The translations under genes were made by a program, and so were the position numbers. From assembly GCF_029714945.1 (NCBI RefSeq), contig NZ_CP121634.1, positions 2,439,001 to 2,503,000 of the forward strand: a stretch of DNA of 64,000 nt. The letters run 5' to 3'. Positions 26,136-34,980 of this stretch are shown here, one piece after another (within the stretch, counting starts at the first letter, position 1; each line of letters begins with the position of its first letter). The notes under the pieces were generated by a model, which was given only the letters and a program-made list of their open reading frames with translations, ran no database searches and was not told where the DNA came from. The stretch comes from Bradyrhizobium sp. CIAT3101 (GTDB lineage: Bacteria > Pseudomonadota > Alphaproteobacteria > Rhizobiales > Xanthobacteraceae).

Positions 26136-26322
26136 GACAACCTCCGAAATGGCGTGGTCCCGAGATGGACTGAAGTCGGTCGTGGACCGGATGTGGTTCG
26201 ACCTTATGCCGGCGCCTTCCGGCCTTCTGTGATGAACCTCACGATGGCTCCCAGGGTGAGCCAGCGCACATTCTGCCGCCCTTCATCCGCGTAACGTCGC
26301 CGTGACAGAGTGGGAGACATCG

Positions 26323-27213
26323 ATGAAGCGGCTTGCGATTTTGCCCGGCACGTTGATCGCACTGACGGTGATCGCGCCTGCGGCGCAGGCCGGTTCCTAC
26401 TCCTTCACGATCAGCGGCCATCGGTTCCACCTCGAGGCACTGCGCAACTGCCGATCCACGTCGTGCGTTTCGGTGTCAAGCCGAACGCTGCGAACGACGG
26501 ACGATGTCGCCACCACATCCGCCCCGCCGCCCGCGCCTGCACCCGCGGTCCAGGCGCCACAGCCGGTCTATCCCGTTACCTCAGTCAGGCCGGCGCAGGC
26601 GACGGTCGTTGCGCCGCCCGCCCCTGTGCTTGCCGCCACGACATCGCAGCCCGTCGCGCCGCCGCCGGCGCCAAGACTTGGGACGCCAAGACTCGAGACG
26701 CCAAGACCAGAGACGCTGAGCCCCAATCCGCCGCGGGTTGATCTGTCACGCCTGGATCCGCCGAAGACGATTCCCTTGCCGCAGCCGGAGCCACCGGCCC
26801 CCAATCCGGACCCCACGCTCCAGCCGGCCACAACGATCGCACCGCGCAGCGACGACGAGCCGGCCTACATGCCGTTCGGCGAATGGGAGAGCGACGGCGC
26901 CAAGGGCACGGTCCGCATCGAACGTTGCGGCCCCGCGCTGTGCGGCTTCGCGCTGACCGAGGCGTCGACCCGGGGCGAGAGCGTGCTGGTCAACATGAAA
27001 CCGAAAGCGCACGATGTCTGGGCCGGCAGCATCTACAGCCGCTCCAGCGGCAACACCTATTATGCGACGATGACGCTGAAGAGCTCCGGCAAGCTTTACG
27101 TCGAAGCCTGCGCGCTCGGCCATTTCTGGTGCTCCGGCAACGACTGGACGCGCGTCGAGCCGCGGCCGGAGAAGCTGATCACGACATCGCGCCAGTGGGG
27201 CGCAAGGTCGTAG
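26323..27213 (+). CDS. Exported DUF2147 protein (copy 2)
   Basis: This is a periplasmic 296-aa protein, divergent paralogue of the gene at 25344-26135. It has a signal peptide (about 1-23), then [21 protein letters not shown] aligning with the first copy, then a Pro-rich linker with [15 protein letters not shown] repeats. The DUF2147 domain (about 190-285) shows [28 protein letters not shown], and [23 protein letters not shown] precedes ATG 26323; the frame's earlier start at 26302 adds seven codons outside the signal. The linkers differ widely while the two end domains are conserved. Confidence 0.83.
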   Translation: MKRLAILPGTLIALTVIAPAAQAGSYSFTISGHRFHLEALRNCRSTSCVSVSSRTLRTTDDVATTSAPPPAPAPAVQAPQPVYPVTSVRPAQATVVAPPAPVLAATTSQPVAPPPAPRLGTPRLETPRPETLSPNPPRVDLSRLDPPKTIPLPQPEPPAPNPDPTLQPATTIAPRSDDEPAYMPFGEWESDGAKGTVRIERCGPALCGFALTEASTRGESVLVNMKPKAHDVWAGSIYSRSSGNTYYATMTLKSSGKLYVEACALGHFWCSGNDWTRVEPRPEKLITTSRQWGARS

Positions 27214-27313
27214 GCAGCCTGGCTCCCCTGTCCAATTTGTAATCGTCCTGCACCGAACCCGCATCTCGCTTGCACGCGACCGATGGCTGACGACGCATGC
27301 AAGGAGATTGCAT

Positions 27314-27646
27314 ATGAAACGCCTCGCCATCATCGCTGCGCTGCTGATCGGCGGCGCGATCTCGGCCCACGCCGACACCGACATCTGGACCAATGTGCTG
27401 AAGCAGAAGCGGGGCGACGACGCGCTGAATGTCGACAGCTCATTCTGCGATGCGCAACTCGGCGCGCCGCAGAACGGCACGGCGACATCGGCCGCGTACA
27501 AGCGCTGCATGCGCGGGCGCGGCTGGCGCTTCAGCCACACCGTGCGCGTGAAGGACGATCGCTATCCCGATCCTGACGATCCCGGCATGATGTGCCGCGA
27601 TTTCAAGATCGGCGGCATCACCGGATCGGACTGCTCGAATTTCTGA
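27314..27646 (+). CDS. Small secreted protein
   Basis: This is an exported 110-aa protein of unknown family. It has a signal peptide (about 1-20, cleavage at SAHA), mature [19 protein letters not shown], four Cys and a basic C-terminal half with [15 protein letters not shown] and [16 protein letters not shown]. The pattern suggests two disulfides. AAGGAG lies seven bases before ATG 27314. It follows copy 2 of the DUF2147 pair by 100 nt on the same strand. Confidence 0.75.
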   Translation: MKRLAIIAALLIGGAISAHADTDIWTNVLKQKRGDDALNVDSSFCDAQLGAPQNGTATSAAYKRCMRGRGWRFSHTVRVKDDRYPDPDDPGMMCRDFKIGGITGSDCSNF

Positions 27647-27716
27647 GCAGCGCAAGGCACCCGGCGGGCAATCCGTCTCGGCCGGGCGAGCTCTGCGGTA
27701 AGGTCGGCGGACGCTG

Positions 27717-27800
27717 CTAGATCATGCCGAGCACGATGGCGACGACAAAGGCCATGGCAACGTACGCGGTGATAACGCTCAGTCTCCCGACGAACGTCAT
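27717..27800 (-). CDS. 27-aa membrane peptide
   Basis: This is a short ORF of 27 codons plus stop. After a polar MTFVGR start it is a single hydrophobic segment (VITAYVAMAFVVAIVLGMI). AGGGAG sits seven bases before the ATG, a very good ribosome site. It lies alone between two + strand genes. Size and composition fit a single-span small membrane protein; function is unknown. Confidence 0.6.
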   Translation of the reverse strand: MTFVGRLSVITAYVAMAFVVAIVLGMI

Positions 27801-27976
27801 GACGTTGCTCCCTGAGATCCCGCTTGGGATCGCGGACATCATGGTTAACAGAAACTGACCGTTGAAAAAAGCCAGCCTCTCTGTCGTTCATCTGCGGCCG
27901 CGGACGCGTCATGGTAAAGCAAAGCTGAAATCGACACGTTGAAGAGTCTTTAAGTAAATTCACCGAACGTGCGTGC

Positions 27977-29164
27977 ATGACGCGCGGAGTTCGTTTGTAT
28001 CTCGTCGGCTCCATCGTCCTTGTTTCGCTTGCGGGTTGCGGACGCGGCTTTTTCCAGGCCGAACGTGAACCGTGGCGGGCCGAGGCAGAAGCGGCGTGCC
28101 TGAAATCGGGCGCCGTGAAGGAGAGTGCCGACATCGTCCGGATCGACCCGATCTCCGGACCCGGCATGTGCGGCGCCGAGTTTCCGCTGAAGGTCGCCGC
28201 CATCGGCGATCCCTCCAGCAGCTACGGTTTCGCCGATGAGGAGCTGCGCCCGCCCGGCAATGTCGGCAATCAGCCGCGCTGGCCGGTGACGCAGCCGCAG
28301 CCGAATTCCTATCCGCAACGGTCGAACTATCCCGAGAGCGCGGTGCGCCAGCCTGCCGGCTATGGCGCGTCCTCCGGACCGGTGTCGCTCAGCGCGCCCG
28401 GCGTGGCATCGCAGGAAGATGAGATCGATCTGCCGCCCGAGGGCACCGATGCCGCGGGCGCCGCGCGCTACATGAATGCGCCGAGCTATCCGGCGCGGCC
28501 GCCCGGCCCGGCGCCTTATTCGCAGGCGCCCATGCAACAGCCGCTGCCGCGGCTCGGTCCCGCGCAGGGCAATCCCGTCACCGCCGTCGGTCCCGTCGCG
28601 GTGAAGCCGACCGCGACGCTGGCCTGTCCCATCGTGTCGGAACTCGATCGCTGGTTTGCCGACACCGTGCAGCCTTCGGCGATGCGCTGGTTCGGTGCCC
28701 GCGTGGTCGAGATCAAGCAGATCTCCGCCTATTCCTGCCGCGGCATGAACGGCAATCCGCACGCTCATATCTCCGAGCACGCCTTCGGCAACGCGCTCGA
28801 TGTCGCCGCCTTCGTGCTCGCCGATGGCCGCCGCATCACCGTGAAGGACGGCTGGCGCGGGATGCCGGAAGAGCAGGGGTTCTTGCGCGACGTCCAGTCG
28901 GGTGCGTGCGCGCATTTCACCACCGTGCTGGCGCCGGGCTCGAACGTCTATCACTACGATCACATTCACGTCGACCTGATGCGCCGCGCCAGCCGCCGCC
29001 TGATCTGCCAGCCCGCCGCGGTCTCCGGCGAAGAGGTTGCCGGGCGCGCACAGCGGCGCACGCCATATGCGAGCAATCGCGATCCCTCCGTGACCGGCGC
29101 GCTCGGTGCGCACAAGAGCAAGCACGACAAGGTCAACGAGGAAGACGAGTTCTCGGACGACTAG
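27977..29164 (+). CDS. Extensin-like lipoprotein
   Basis: This is a 395-aa protein with a lipobox (LVSLAGC, Cys at about residue 21), so probably a lipoprotein. A Pro-rich middle (about 80-215) leads to an extensin-like C-terminal domain. It begins ACPIVSELDRWFADTVQPSA and continues with IKQISAYSCRG and the metal-site-like HAHISEHAFGNALDVAAF and YHYDHIHVDLM. These His/Asp/Glu clusters resemble those of peptidoglycan LAS-type metallopeptidases, so wall hydrolysis is a possible function but not shown. The start is at the signal sequence. Confidence 0.88.
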   Translation: MTRGVRLYLVGSIVLVSLAGCGRGFFQAEREPWRAEAEAACLKSGAVKESADIVRIDPISGPGMCGAEFPLKVAAIGDPSSSYGFADEELRPPGNVGNQPRWPVTQPQPNSYPQRSNYPESAVRQPAGYGASSGPVSLSAPGVASQEDEIDLPPEGTDAAGAARYMNAPSYPARPPGPAPYSQAPMQQPLPRLGPAQGNPVTAVGPVAVKPTATLACPIVSELDRWFADTVQPSAMRWFGARVVEIKQISAYSCRGMNGNPHAHISEHAFGNALDVAAFVLADGRRITVKDGWRGMPEEQGFLRDVQSGACAHFTTVLAPGSNVYHYDHIHVDLMRRASRRLICQPAAVSGEEVAGRAQRRTPYASNRDPSVTGALGAHKSKHDKVNEEDEFSDD

Positions 29165-29221
29165 CCGCGCAAGATGGAAGACGGCGGGGCGTAGCGCGGC
29201 ACCGCGCGCCACCGCCGCAGA

Positions 29222-30415
29222 TCAGAACACGTCGATGGTCGGGAAGCGCGGCTCTGCGGTGATGCAGTCCCAGAGATAGATCGCCAGGCCGACGTCGCCG
29301 GTCCAGAGCGAATAGCGTCCGCGGCCGACGACGATCTTGGCGCCGCGATACTGGACAATAGCCGTCATGGCGAACTGGCGTGCGCGGTCGAGCCAGACCG
29401 GATCGTTTGTGCGGCGATAAAGTTTGAGGAATGCGTAGCCGTTGCCGCCGGTGCCGTGGCACAGGTTCGAACCCTTGGTCAGCGGTCCGGCGGCCCAGGT
29501 GAAACGGCCGGCATCGTGCAGAAGCTCGTCAAACTCAGGCGTCGCGAACGGCGCGTCGGCCAATGTTGTCGCCATGCCGGGGGCGCCGTGGCAGTGCTGG
29601 CACAAGGTCGGTGGCGTCTCGCGCTTGCTTCTCGCGCCCCAATTGGCTCCGAGCTCGGACGACCACGCATTCGCGGCCAGGGTCTGCGGCACGATTTCGG
29701 CCACCTGCGCCTGCTGTGCCGGTGCCAGCCAGTCCCATCCACGGAGCAACGGAATGATGTTGCCGGCGAAGCCATGCACGGGCCCGAGCCAGCGGTCCTT
29801 GGCGCCGTAGAGGTCCTGGGTCCAGAGCCGGCCTTGCGGCGTTTCCTCCAGATCATCCAGCAGCCGGGCCGCTTGCGTTTCGAACAGGCCGCGCCATCGC
29901 GGCTCCCGTGTCATCTCGGCCACGTGGACCGCAGCCAGCATGGATCCGGGCATGCCCCACATCAGCTCACGGACCGGGAGTTCGGTATTGGCTTCCGCGC
30001 GCGCATAGACGAGATCGGCGAGGCTTGGTGTGGGATCGAGGCGCATGGCGAGAAGTGCGGCCCCCATGTCGCCAAACAGCAGCGAGCCGTGCTTGGCGTA
30101 GCCGGCCGGTGAACTGCTCTCGAACCTGGCGGTTGTCCGTTCGAGGAGTTTTGGCAGGACCGCGCGAAAGTCTTTCGCGAGGGGACTGGCGCCGACACGA
30201 TGCAAATAATCGAGCGCCCAGATGACGCCTGCCGCACCAAAATAGAAGCTGGGGTTGCCGTCTCCCGCGCCATCGTCGCCGGGGTGACCGGGCCAAAACG
30301 TCTCGGGATCGAAATCGGCGATGGCATCGGCCACGATGTCCGCAATCGCGGTGCGGGCGGCCGCCTCGCTCCAGGCGTCGTGCACAAGCGCGCGATGGCG
30401 ACCGAGGGCAATCAT
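29222..30415 (-). CDS. LanC-like zinc protein
   Basis: This is a cytoplasmic 397-aa protein with the lanthionine cyclase (LanC) alpha-toroid. Zinc ligands are visible: the CQHCHGAPG segment (272-280; the WCYGxPG equivalent, Cys275 or Cys272) and SNLCHGTGGN (Cys319, His320). Repeated inner-barrel GxxG motifs occur at YFGAAGVIWAL (58-68), LFGDMGAAL, MWGMPGSML, VHGFAGNII and WTGDVGLAIY. No LanB/LanM dehydratase, protease or precursor gene is near, so it is a stand-alone LanC-like protein. Some LanCL proteins are glutathione-adding or kinase-linked enzymes; which applies here is unknown. Start ATG 30415 overlaps the upstream stop (ATGA). Confidence 0.87.
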   Translation of the reverse strand: MIALGRHRALVHDAWSEAAARTAIADIVADAIADFDPETFWPGHPGDDGAGDGNPSFYFGAAGVIWALDYLHRVGASPLAKDFRAVLPKLLERTTARFESSSPAGYAKHGSLLFGDMGAALLAMRLDPTPSLADLVYARAEANTELPVRELMWGMPGSMLAAVHVAEMTREPRWRGLFETQAARLLDDLEETPQGRLWTQDLYGAKDRWLGPVHGFAGNIIPLLRGWDWLAPAQQAQVAEIVPQTLAANAWSSELGANWGARSKRETPPTLCQHCHGAPGMATTLADAPFATPEFDELLHDAGRFTWAAGPLTKGSNLCHGTGGNGYAFLKLYRRTNDPVWLDRARQFAMTAIVQYRGAKIVVGRGRYSLWTGDVGLAIYLWDCITAEPRFPTIDVF

Positions 30416-30756
30416 GATCTGCGTTTTGCGACGTCCGTCGCCGGCGCCAGCCCCATGCATCGCTGCACGTCGGCCGGGACATTGTAGGTCCGCATGATGT
30501 GACGGCTGTCGCGCAAGCCGGTTGCCTCGCGTTGCACCACGAACATCCAGAGCGCCTGGCCGGCTTCCATCACCAGCTTGCGCCTCGCCGGCTGCATCGC
30601 ATCCGGGATCTCCGGAACCGCATGCGCGGCGTCGAATTCGCGCAATTGCGCGAGCGCCTGCTCGAGCGTGCGGCCCATCCGTCCAAGCGCGGAGGCCTGT
30701 TCCTGGACGATCTCGTAGTGGAGGATATCGACCGGCGGGCGAAGATCACGGGACAT
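30412..30756 (-). CDS. DUF6665-like protein coupled to the LanC-like gene
   Basis: This is a 114-aa protein, mostly helical, with LHYEIVQEQASALGRMGRTLE and later LWMFVVQREATGLRDSRHIM. It resembles the uncharacterised DUF6665 group of alphaproteobacteria, by memory rather than search. It lacks signal, membrane or catalytic motifs. Its stop overlaps the LanC-like start by 4 nt, so the two are translated together. ATG 30756 is preferred; a TTG at 30765 is the longer choice. Confidence 0.75.
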   Translation of the reverse strand: MSRDLRPPVDILHYEIVQEQASALGRMGRTLEQALAQLREFDAAHAVPEIPDAMQPARRKLVMEAGQALWMFVVQREATGLRDSRHIMRTYNVPADVQRCMGLAPATDVAKRRS

Positions 30757-30810
30757 GGCGCGCAATATAATGCGGCGCCAACCGCATACGCAACGCGTGG
30801 CCCGTCGCCG

Positions 30811-31446
30811 TTACTTCGCCTTGTACGCGGCGAGGAACATCCGCGTCGCGCTGTCGATCACTTCCGTCATGCGCTGTTCTGTCGGCGGCGGCGCGGCCTG
30901 GAACACGAAGGGCAGGAAAAGTGAAGCCTTGCACAGTTCCATGAACTGCGAGGCGGCCAGGTCGCAATCGTCGATCGCGAGATCACCGGGGGCGACATGG
31001 GCTTTGAGATAGTCGGACAGCCGGCTGATGGTCTTTTCCAGCACGCAACCATAATAGCGGCGGCCGACGTCGGGCATGCGCTCGGCAATCGCCATCACGG
31101 TGCGGATCGCCGATCCGCCGCCGGGCCGGCAGAGCAGATGCAGATAGGCTTGGCCGAAATCCTTCAGCGTGGTCTCGGCATCGCGCGCGGGGTCGAAGTT
31201 GAACACGACCTGGCCATGAAACAGCGCCTCCTCCTCGAGGATGGCTTCGAACAGCGCGCTTTTGTCGGCGAAGTAAACATAGAGCGTGCCCTTGGAGACG
31301 CCGGCCGCGCGCGCGATCTCGCCCATGCTGGCGCCGTCAAAACCCAGATCCATGAACACCTTACGGGCGCCGGCCAGGATCTGGCGGCGCTTGGAGCTGT
31401 CCTCCTCCTGGAGGACGCGCAGAGGTTCAGGGCTGGCTACAACCAT
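30811..31446 (-). CDS. TetR family repressor of the adjacent efflux pump
   Basis: This is a DNA-binding repressor of 211 aa. The HTH (RRQILAGARKVFMDLGFDGAS, MGEIARAAGVSKGTLYVYFADKSALFEAI) is canonical. The C-terminal domain is of the AefR/TetR_C type, with HLLCRPGGGSAIRTVMAIAE. It diverges from the HlyD/EmrB genes. A perfect palindrome in the shared region is the obvious operator, so it likely represses the pump and itself until a drug or aromatic ligand binds. Confidence 0.92.
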   Translation of the reverse strand: MVVASPEPLRVLQEEDSSKRRQILAGARKVFMDLGFDGASMGEIARAAGVSKGTLYVYFADKSALFEAILEEEALFHGQVVFNFDPARDAETTLKDFGQAYLHLLCRPGGGSAIRTVMAIAERMPDVGRRYYGCVLEKTISRLSDYLKAHVAPGDLAIDDCDLAASQFMELCKASLFLPFVFQAAPPPTEQRMTEVIDSATRMFLAAYKAK

Positions 31447-31544
31447 TGGTTCAGCGTCTCGAAAGGTTTCTCGAATCGGGCTCGAAGCATGAAACCGAAA
31501 TAAAGGATTCGGACCAGTAGGGTCCGCGCGGGAATATTAAGTAT

Positions 31545-31567
31545 ATTGACCGAACCGTTCGGTCAAT
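31545..31567. promoter_or_regulatory. TetR operator palindrome
   Basis: Arms ATTGACCGAAC (31545-31555) and GTTCGGTCAAT (31557-31567) form a perfect 11-bp inverted repeat around one C. GACCGAACGGTC-like cores are typical of TetR repressors of RND or EmrAB pumps. It is 99 bp from the repressor start and 77 bp from the HlyD start. Confidence 0.8.
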
Positions 31568-31643
31568 GGTATTTGGGATGGGCGAGCGGGAACGCGGCCG
31601 TGCGACGGCTGCCCCGGATCGCACTTTTATTGGGGAGGCCTTT

Positions 31644-32954
31644 ATGGCCACATCGAGAGACCAGGCTGCGCGCGTCCTTCGCCAGGAAGCGGTGGAGACG
31701 ACGACGCCGAACGGTGAAGCTGCGACCGGAACATCCGCAGTCCTCGCCGAGCAGTTGCGCTCTCATGTGGCCGAAGAAACCAAGCGCCGCACCAGCGAGG
31801 CGCCGGAGAAGCCCGTGACCGACCAGCCGGCTCCGACATCCGCGCCCGCCGCTGCCGCGCCAAAATCCGGCAAGCGCAAATTCGTCATGATGGGCATCGG
31901 CCTCGTGCTGGCGCTCGCGGCGGCAAGCTATGCCGGCTACTACACGCTGGTCGGCCGCTTCTTCGTCTCCACCGACGACGCCTATGTCCGTGCCAACAAC
32001 ACCATGCTGGGCGCGCGCGTGGCCGGCCATATCTCCTCGATCCTGGCTGGTGACAACACGCTGGTGCATGCCGGCGACACCGTGCTGCGCATCGACGACG
32101 GCGACTACAAGATCGCCGTCGACGCGGCTGCGACCCGGATCGCGACCCAGCAGGCCACCATCGACCGCATCGGCCGCCAGATCGCGGCGCTCGACAGCCA
32201 GGTCGCACAGGCCAAGGCGCAGCTCGTCTCCGCCGAGGCCGGCCTCAAGCGCGCCGATCTCGACTATGAGCGCCAGCAGGCGCTGAGCAACAAGGGCTTT
32301 GCCTCGCGCGCGACCTTCGAAACCTCGGAAGCCGGTCGCGACCAGGGCGCCGCCGCGGTCAAGGCCGCACAGGCCGCCTACGACGTCGCGGTGAGCAATG
32401 TCGACGTCGCCAAGGCGCAGCAGGCCGAAGCCCAGGCGCAGCTTGCCGAGCTCAAGACCACGCTCGCCAAGGCCGAGCGCGATCTCGCCTTCACGGCGGT
32501 GCGCGCGCCGGTCGACGGCATCTTCTCCAACCGTCTCGTCAACGCCGGCGACTTCGTCGCCGTCGGTCAGCGCCTCGGCAATGTCGTGCCGCTCGACGAC
32601 GTCTATATCGACGCCAACTTCAAGGAAACGCAGCTCAAGCGCATCCGTCCCGGCCAGCCCGTGACGATCAAGGTCGATGCCTACGGCATGCGCAAGTTCT
32701 CCGGCGTCGTCGACAGCATCGCGGCGGGCTCCGGCTCGGTGTTCACGCTGCTGCCGCCGGACAACGCCACCGGCAACTTCACCAAAATCGTGCAGCGCGT
32801 GCCGGTCCGCATCCGCGTGCCGAAGGCGGTTGCCAGGCAGAACCTGCTCCGCGCCGGCATGTCGGTCTATGCGACGGTCGACACCAACAAGGGCGCCGCC
32901 GACGCCGACAGCGAGATCGATCTCGACGATCCCACCATGATCCATCCGCAGTAA
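31644..32954 (+). CDS. EmrA/HlyD-type membrane fusion protein
   Basis: This is the periplasmic adaptor of an MFS efflux pump, 436 aa. It has a long cytoplasmic N-terminus (about 1-70) and one TM segment (about 76-97). A biotinyl-lipoyl half starts at FFVSTDDAYVRANNTMLG, and long coiled-coil helices lie between about 160 and 290. The second lipoyl and beta-barrel parts include FTAVRAPVDGIFSNRLVNAGDFV and IDANFKETQLKRIRPGQ. GGGAGG lies six bases before ATG 31644; the open frame upstream runs through the operator. It is co-transcribed with the EmrB-type gene (28 nt gap). Confidence 0.93.
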   Translation: MATSRDQAARVLRQEAVETTTPNGEAATGTSAVLAEQLRSHVAEETKRRTSEAPEKPVTDQPAPTSAPAAAAPKSGKRKFVMMGIGLVLALAAASYAGYYTLVGRFFVSTDDAYVRANNTMLGARVAGHISSILAGDNTLVHAGDTVLRIDDGDYKIAVDAAATRIATQQATIDRIGRQIAALDSQVAQAKAQLVSAEAGLKRADLDYERQQALSNKGFASRATFETSEAGRDQGAAAVKAAQAAYDVAVSNVDVAKAQQAEAQAQLAELKTTLAKAERDLAFTAVRAPVDGIFSNRLVNAGDFVAVGQRLGNVVPLDDVYIDANFKETQLKRIRPGQPVTIKVDAYGMRKFSGVVDSIAAGSGSVFTLLPPDNATGNFTKIVQRVPVRIRVPKAVARQNLLRAGMSVYATVDTNKGAADADSEIDLDDPTMIHPQ

Positions 32955-32982
32955 GCGCGTCCGAGCGCTGCGAGGTCAGACC

Positions 32983-34569
32983 ATGGCGAACGCCACGACT
33001 GCTTCACCTGCCATGATGGCATCAGCCGATTCGGAGCGTATCGCGCCGAAGCGGCTGATCGCCTTCATCATCATGGTGTTCGGGATGTTCATGTCGATCC
33101 TGGACATCCAGATCGTGTCGGCATCCCTCAGCGAAATCCAGGCCGGCTTGTCGGCGAGCTCGAGCGAGGTCTCCTGGGTCCAGACCGCCTATCTGATCGC
33201 CGAAGTGATCGCGATCCCGTTGTCGGGATTCCTGTCGCGCGCCTTCGGCACGCGGCTCCTGTTCGCGATCTCCGCGGCCGGCTTCACGATTTCGAGCCTG
33301 CTCTGCGGCTTCGCCACGACCATCGAGGAGATGATCCTCTGGCGCGCGCTCCAGGGCTTTCTCGGCGCCGGCATGATCCCGACGGTGTTCGCCTCGGCCT
33401 ACACCGTGTTCCCGCGCACGAAATTCCACATCGTCGGTCCCATCATCGGGCTTGTGGCGACGCTGGCTCCCACGATCGGCCCGACGGTCGGCGGCTACAT
33501 CACCGATCTGATGTCGTGGAACTGGCTGTTCTTCATCAACGTCGTTCCCGGCATCGGCATCACCCTTGGGGTACTCGCGCTGGTCGATTTCGACGAGCCG
33601 CATTTCGAGCTGCTCGACCGCTTCGACTGGTGGGGACTGATCTTCATGGCCGGCTTCCTCGGCACGCTGGAATATGTACTGGAGGAAGGTCCGCAATATG
33701 AATGGCTGCAGGACACCTCGGTGGCGATCTGCGCCTGGATCTGCGCCGTGTCGGCCATCGCCTTCTTCGTGCGCGTCTTCACGGCGGCCGAGCCGATCGT
33801 CAATCTGCGTGCCTTCTCCAACCGCAATTTCGCAGTCGGCTCCACGCTGCAATTCTGCATCGGCATCGGCCTCTACGGCCTGACCTACATCTATCCGCGC
33901 TATCTCGCCGAGGTGCGCGGCTACAGCGCGCTGATGATCGGCGAGACCATGTTCGTCTCGGGCATCACCATGTTCCTGGTCGCCCCGCTGGTCGGCCGGC
34001 TGATGGCGAGCCTCGACATGCGCTACATGATCGCGTTCGGCTTGATCGTGTTCGCGATCGGCTCCTACCAGATGACCTGGATCACGCGCGACTTCGATTT
34101 CTACGAGCTCCTGATCCCGCAGATCCTACGCGGCGTCGGCATGATGTTCGCGATGGTGCCGACCAACAACATCGCGCTCGGCACGCTGCCACCCGACAAG
34201 GTGAAGAACGCGAGCGGCCTGTTCAATCTGATGCGCAATCTCGGTGGTGCGGTCGGGCTCGCCGTCATCAACACCGTGCTCAACGATCGCGCCGACCTGC
34301 ACATCACGCGTCTGCAGGAGCGCGTGACCTGGGGCAATGCCACCGCGACCGAGACCCTGACCCTGCTTCAGCAGAAATTCCAGGGGCTCGGAGACTCGAC
34401 GCTGATGGCGATGAAGCAGCTCAGCCAGATCGTGCACCGCCAGGCCGTGGTGATGAGCTTTGGCGACGCGTTCTTCATCCTGACCTTGTTCTATCTGAGC
34501 CTCAGCCTCCTGGTCACGTTGCTGAACAAGCCGGTTTCGCCGTTCGGCGCCGGCGGCGACGCGCACTGA
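32983..34569 (+). CDS. EmrB-type DHA2 MFS transporter
   Basis: This is an inner-membrane drug:H+ antiporter of 528 aa with 14 predicted TM segments. Motif A-like and motif C-like regions are seen, starting with LDIQIVSASLSEIQAGLSAS and WVQTAYLIAEVIAIPLSGFL. The loop SRAFGTRLLF follows TM2 as in DHA2 members. It pairs with the HlyD-type adaptor and probably an outer-membrane TolC. Substrates are unknown; phenolic or flavonoid compounds are common inducers of such rhizobial pumps. Confidence 0.93.
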   Translation: MANATTASPAMMASADSERIAPKRLIAFIIMVFGMFMSILDIQIVSASLSEIQAGLSASSSEVSWVQTAYLIAEVIAIPLSGFLSRAFGTRLLFAISAAGFTISSLLCGFATTIEEMILWRALQGFLGAGMIPTVFASAYTVFPRTKFHIVGPIIGLVATLAPTIGPTVGGYITDLMSWNWLFFINVVPGIGITLGVLALVDFDEPHFELLDRFDWWGLIFMAGFLGTLEYVLEEGPQYEWLQDTSVAICAWICAVSAIAFFVRVFTAAEPIVNLRAFSNRNFAVGSTLQFCIGIGLYGLTYIYPRYLAEVRGYSALMIGETMFVSGITMFLVAPLVGRLMASLDMRYMIAFGLIVFAIGSYQMTWITRDFDFYELLIPQILRGVGMMFAMVPTNNIALGTLPPDKVKNASGLFNLMRNLGGAVGLAVINTVLNDRADLHITRLQERVTWGNATATETLTLLQQKFQGLGDSTLMAMKQLSQIVHRQAVVMSFGDAFFILTLFYLSLSLLVTLLNKPVSPFGAGGDAH

Positions 34570-34591
34570 CGGTCACACACGCGATGTCGTC

Positions 34592-34628
34592 GCCGGGCCT
34601 TATGCGCAATTGCGCATAAAGCCCGGGC
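34592..34628. terminator. Long hairpin after the efflux operon
   Basis: GCCGGGC, then TTATGCGCAATTGCGCATAA as a perfect inner palindrome, then GCCCGGGC form one long stem with single-base mismatches. It lies 22 nt after the EmrB-type stop. There is no T-run, so it is either a strong terminator or an RNA-stabilising hairpin. Confidence 0.6.
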
Positions 34629-34677
34629 GACCGCGCACCAAAATGCAACACTCGTGCGTGATCTCGCGCGGGGCCCG

Positions 34678-34706
34678 TTGCAAAACGCGAATCACACATC
34701 TATAAA
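34678..34706 (+). promoter_or_regulatory. Sigma70-type promoter before the 24-codon ORF
   Basis: TTGCAA (34678-34683) and TATAAA (34701-34706) are separated by exactly 17 bp. The expected transcription start is near 34713, giving a leader of about 30 nt to the ATG at 34743 and about 270 nt to the ABC exporter gene. It is the best-looking promoter in the window. Confidence 0.6.
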
Positions 34707-34742
34707 GCGCACCTCATTCAATCGAACCGGGGAGAGATTTGC

Positions 34743-34817
34743 ATGATTTCGTCGCATTCGCAGATCGCGTTTCCGCGCTCGATGATGGTCTGGCTCGGTA
34801 CCGTTTCGGCCTGCTAG
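34743..34817 (+). CDS. 24-aa peptide ORF in the leader of the ABC exporter gene
   Basis: This is a 24-codon ORF with GGGGAGAG upstream of the ATG. The peptide begins MISSHSQIAF and ends WLGTVSAC; its C-terminal half is hydrophobic. The stop codon is followed by a possible hairpin (TTGGGC/GCCCAA, about 34840-34861). The 411-nt region between the EmrB-type and ABC genes otherwise holds the hairpin at 34592 and the promoter. It could be a leader peptide that controls the exporter, or a small functional peptide. It has no family. Confidence 0.5.
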   Translation: MISSHSQIAFPRSMMVWLGTVSAC

Positions 34818-34980
34818 AGGCCGCTTCCGCCAGCTTCGATTGGGCCAGGGTTTTGCCCAAACGCCCCGATCGCTCCGCTTCCCAAGTCAAATTCAGTTTT
34901 AAGTGACGCCGTCTCGGCCCTCGCGGCCGGCCCGCGTCCATCGATGGAGCCGGCCCGCGGCAAAGCGGCCGGATGACGCC

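Noticed and set aside
29165..30810. A lanthipeptide gene cluster around the LanC-like gene
   Set aside because: No precursor-like Cys/Ser/Thr-rich short ORF, dehydratase or peptidase was found within the neighbouring genes.
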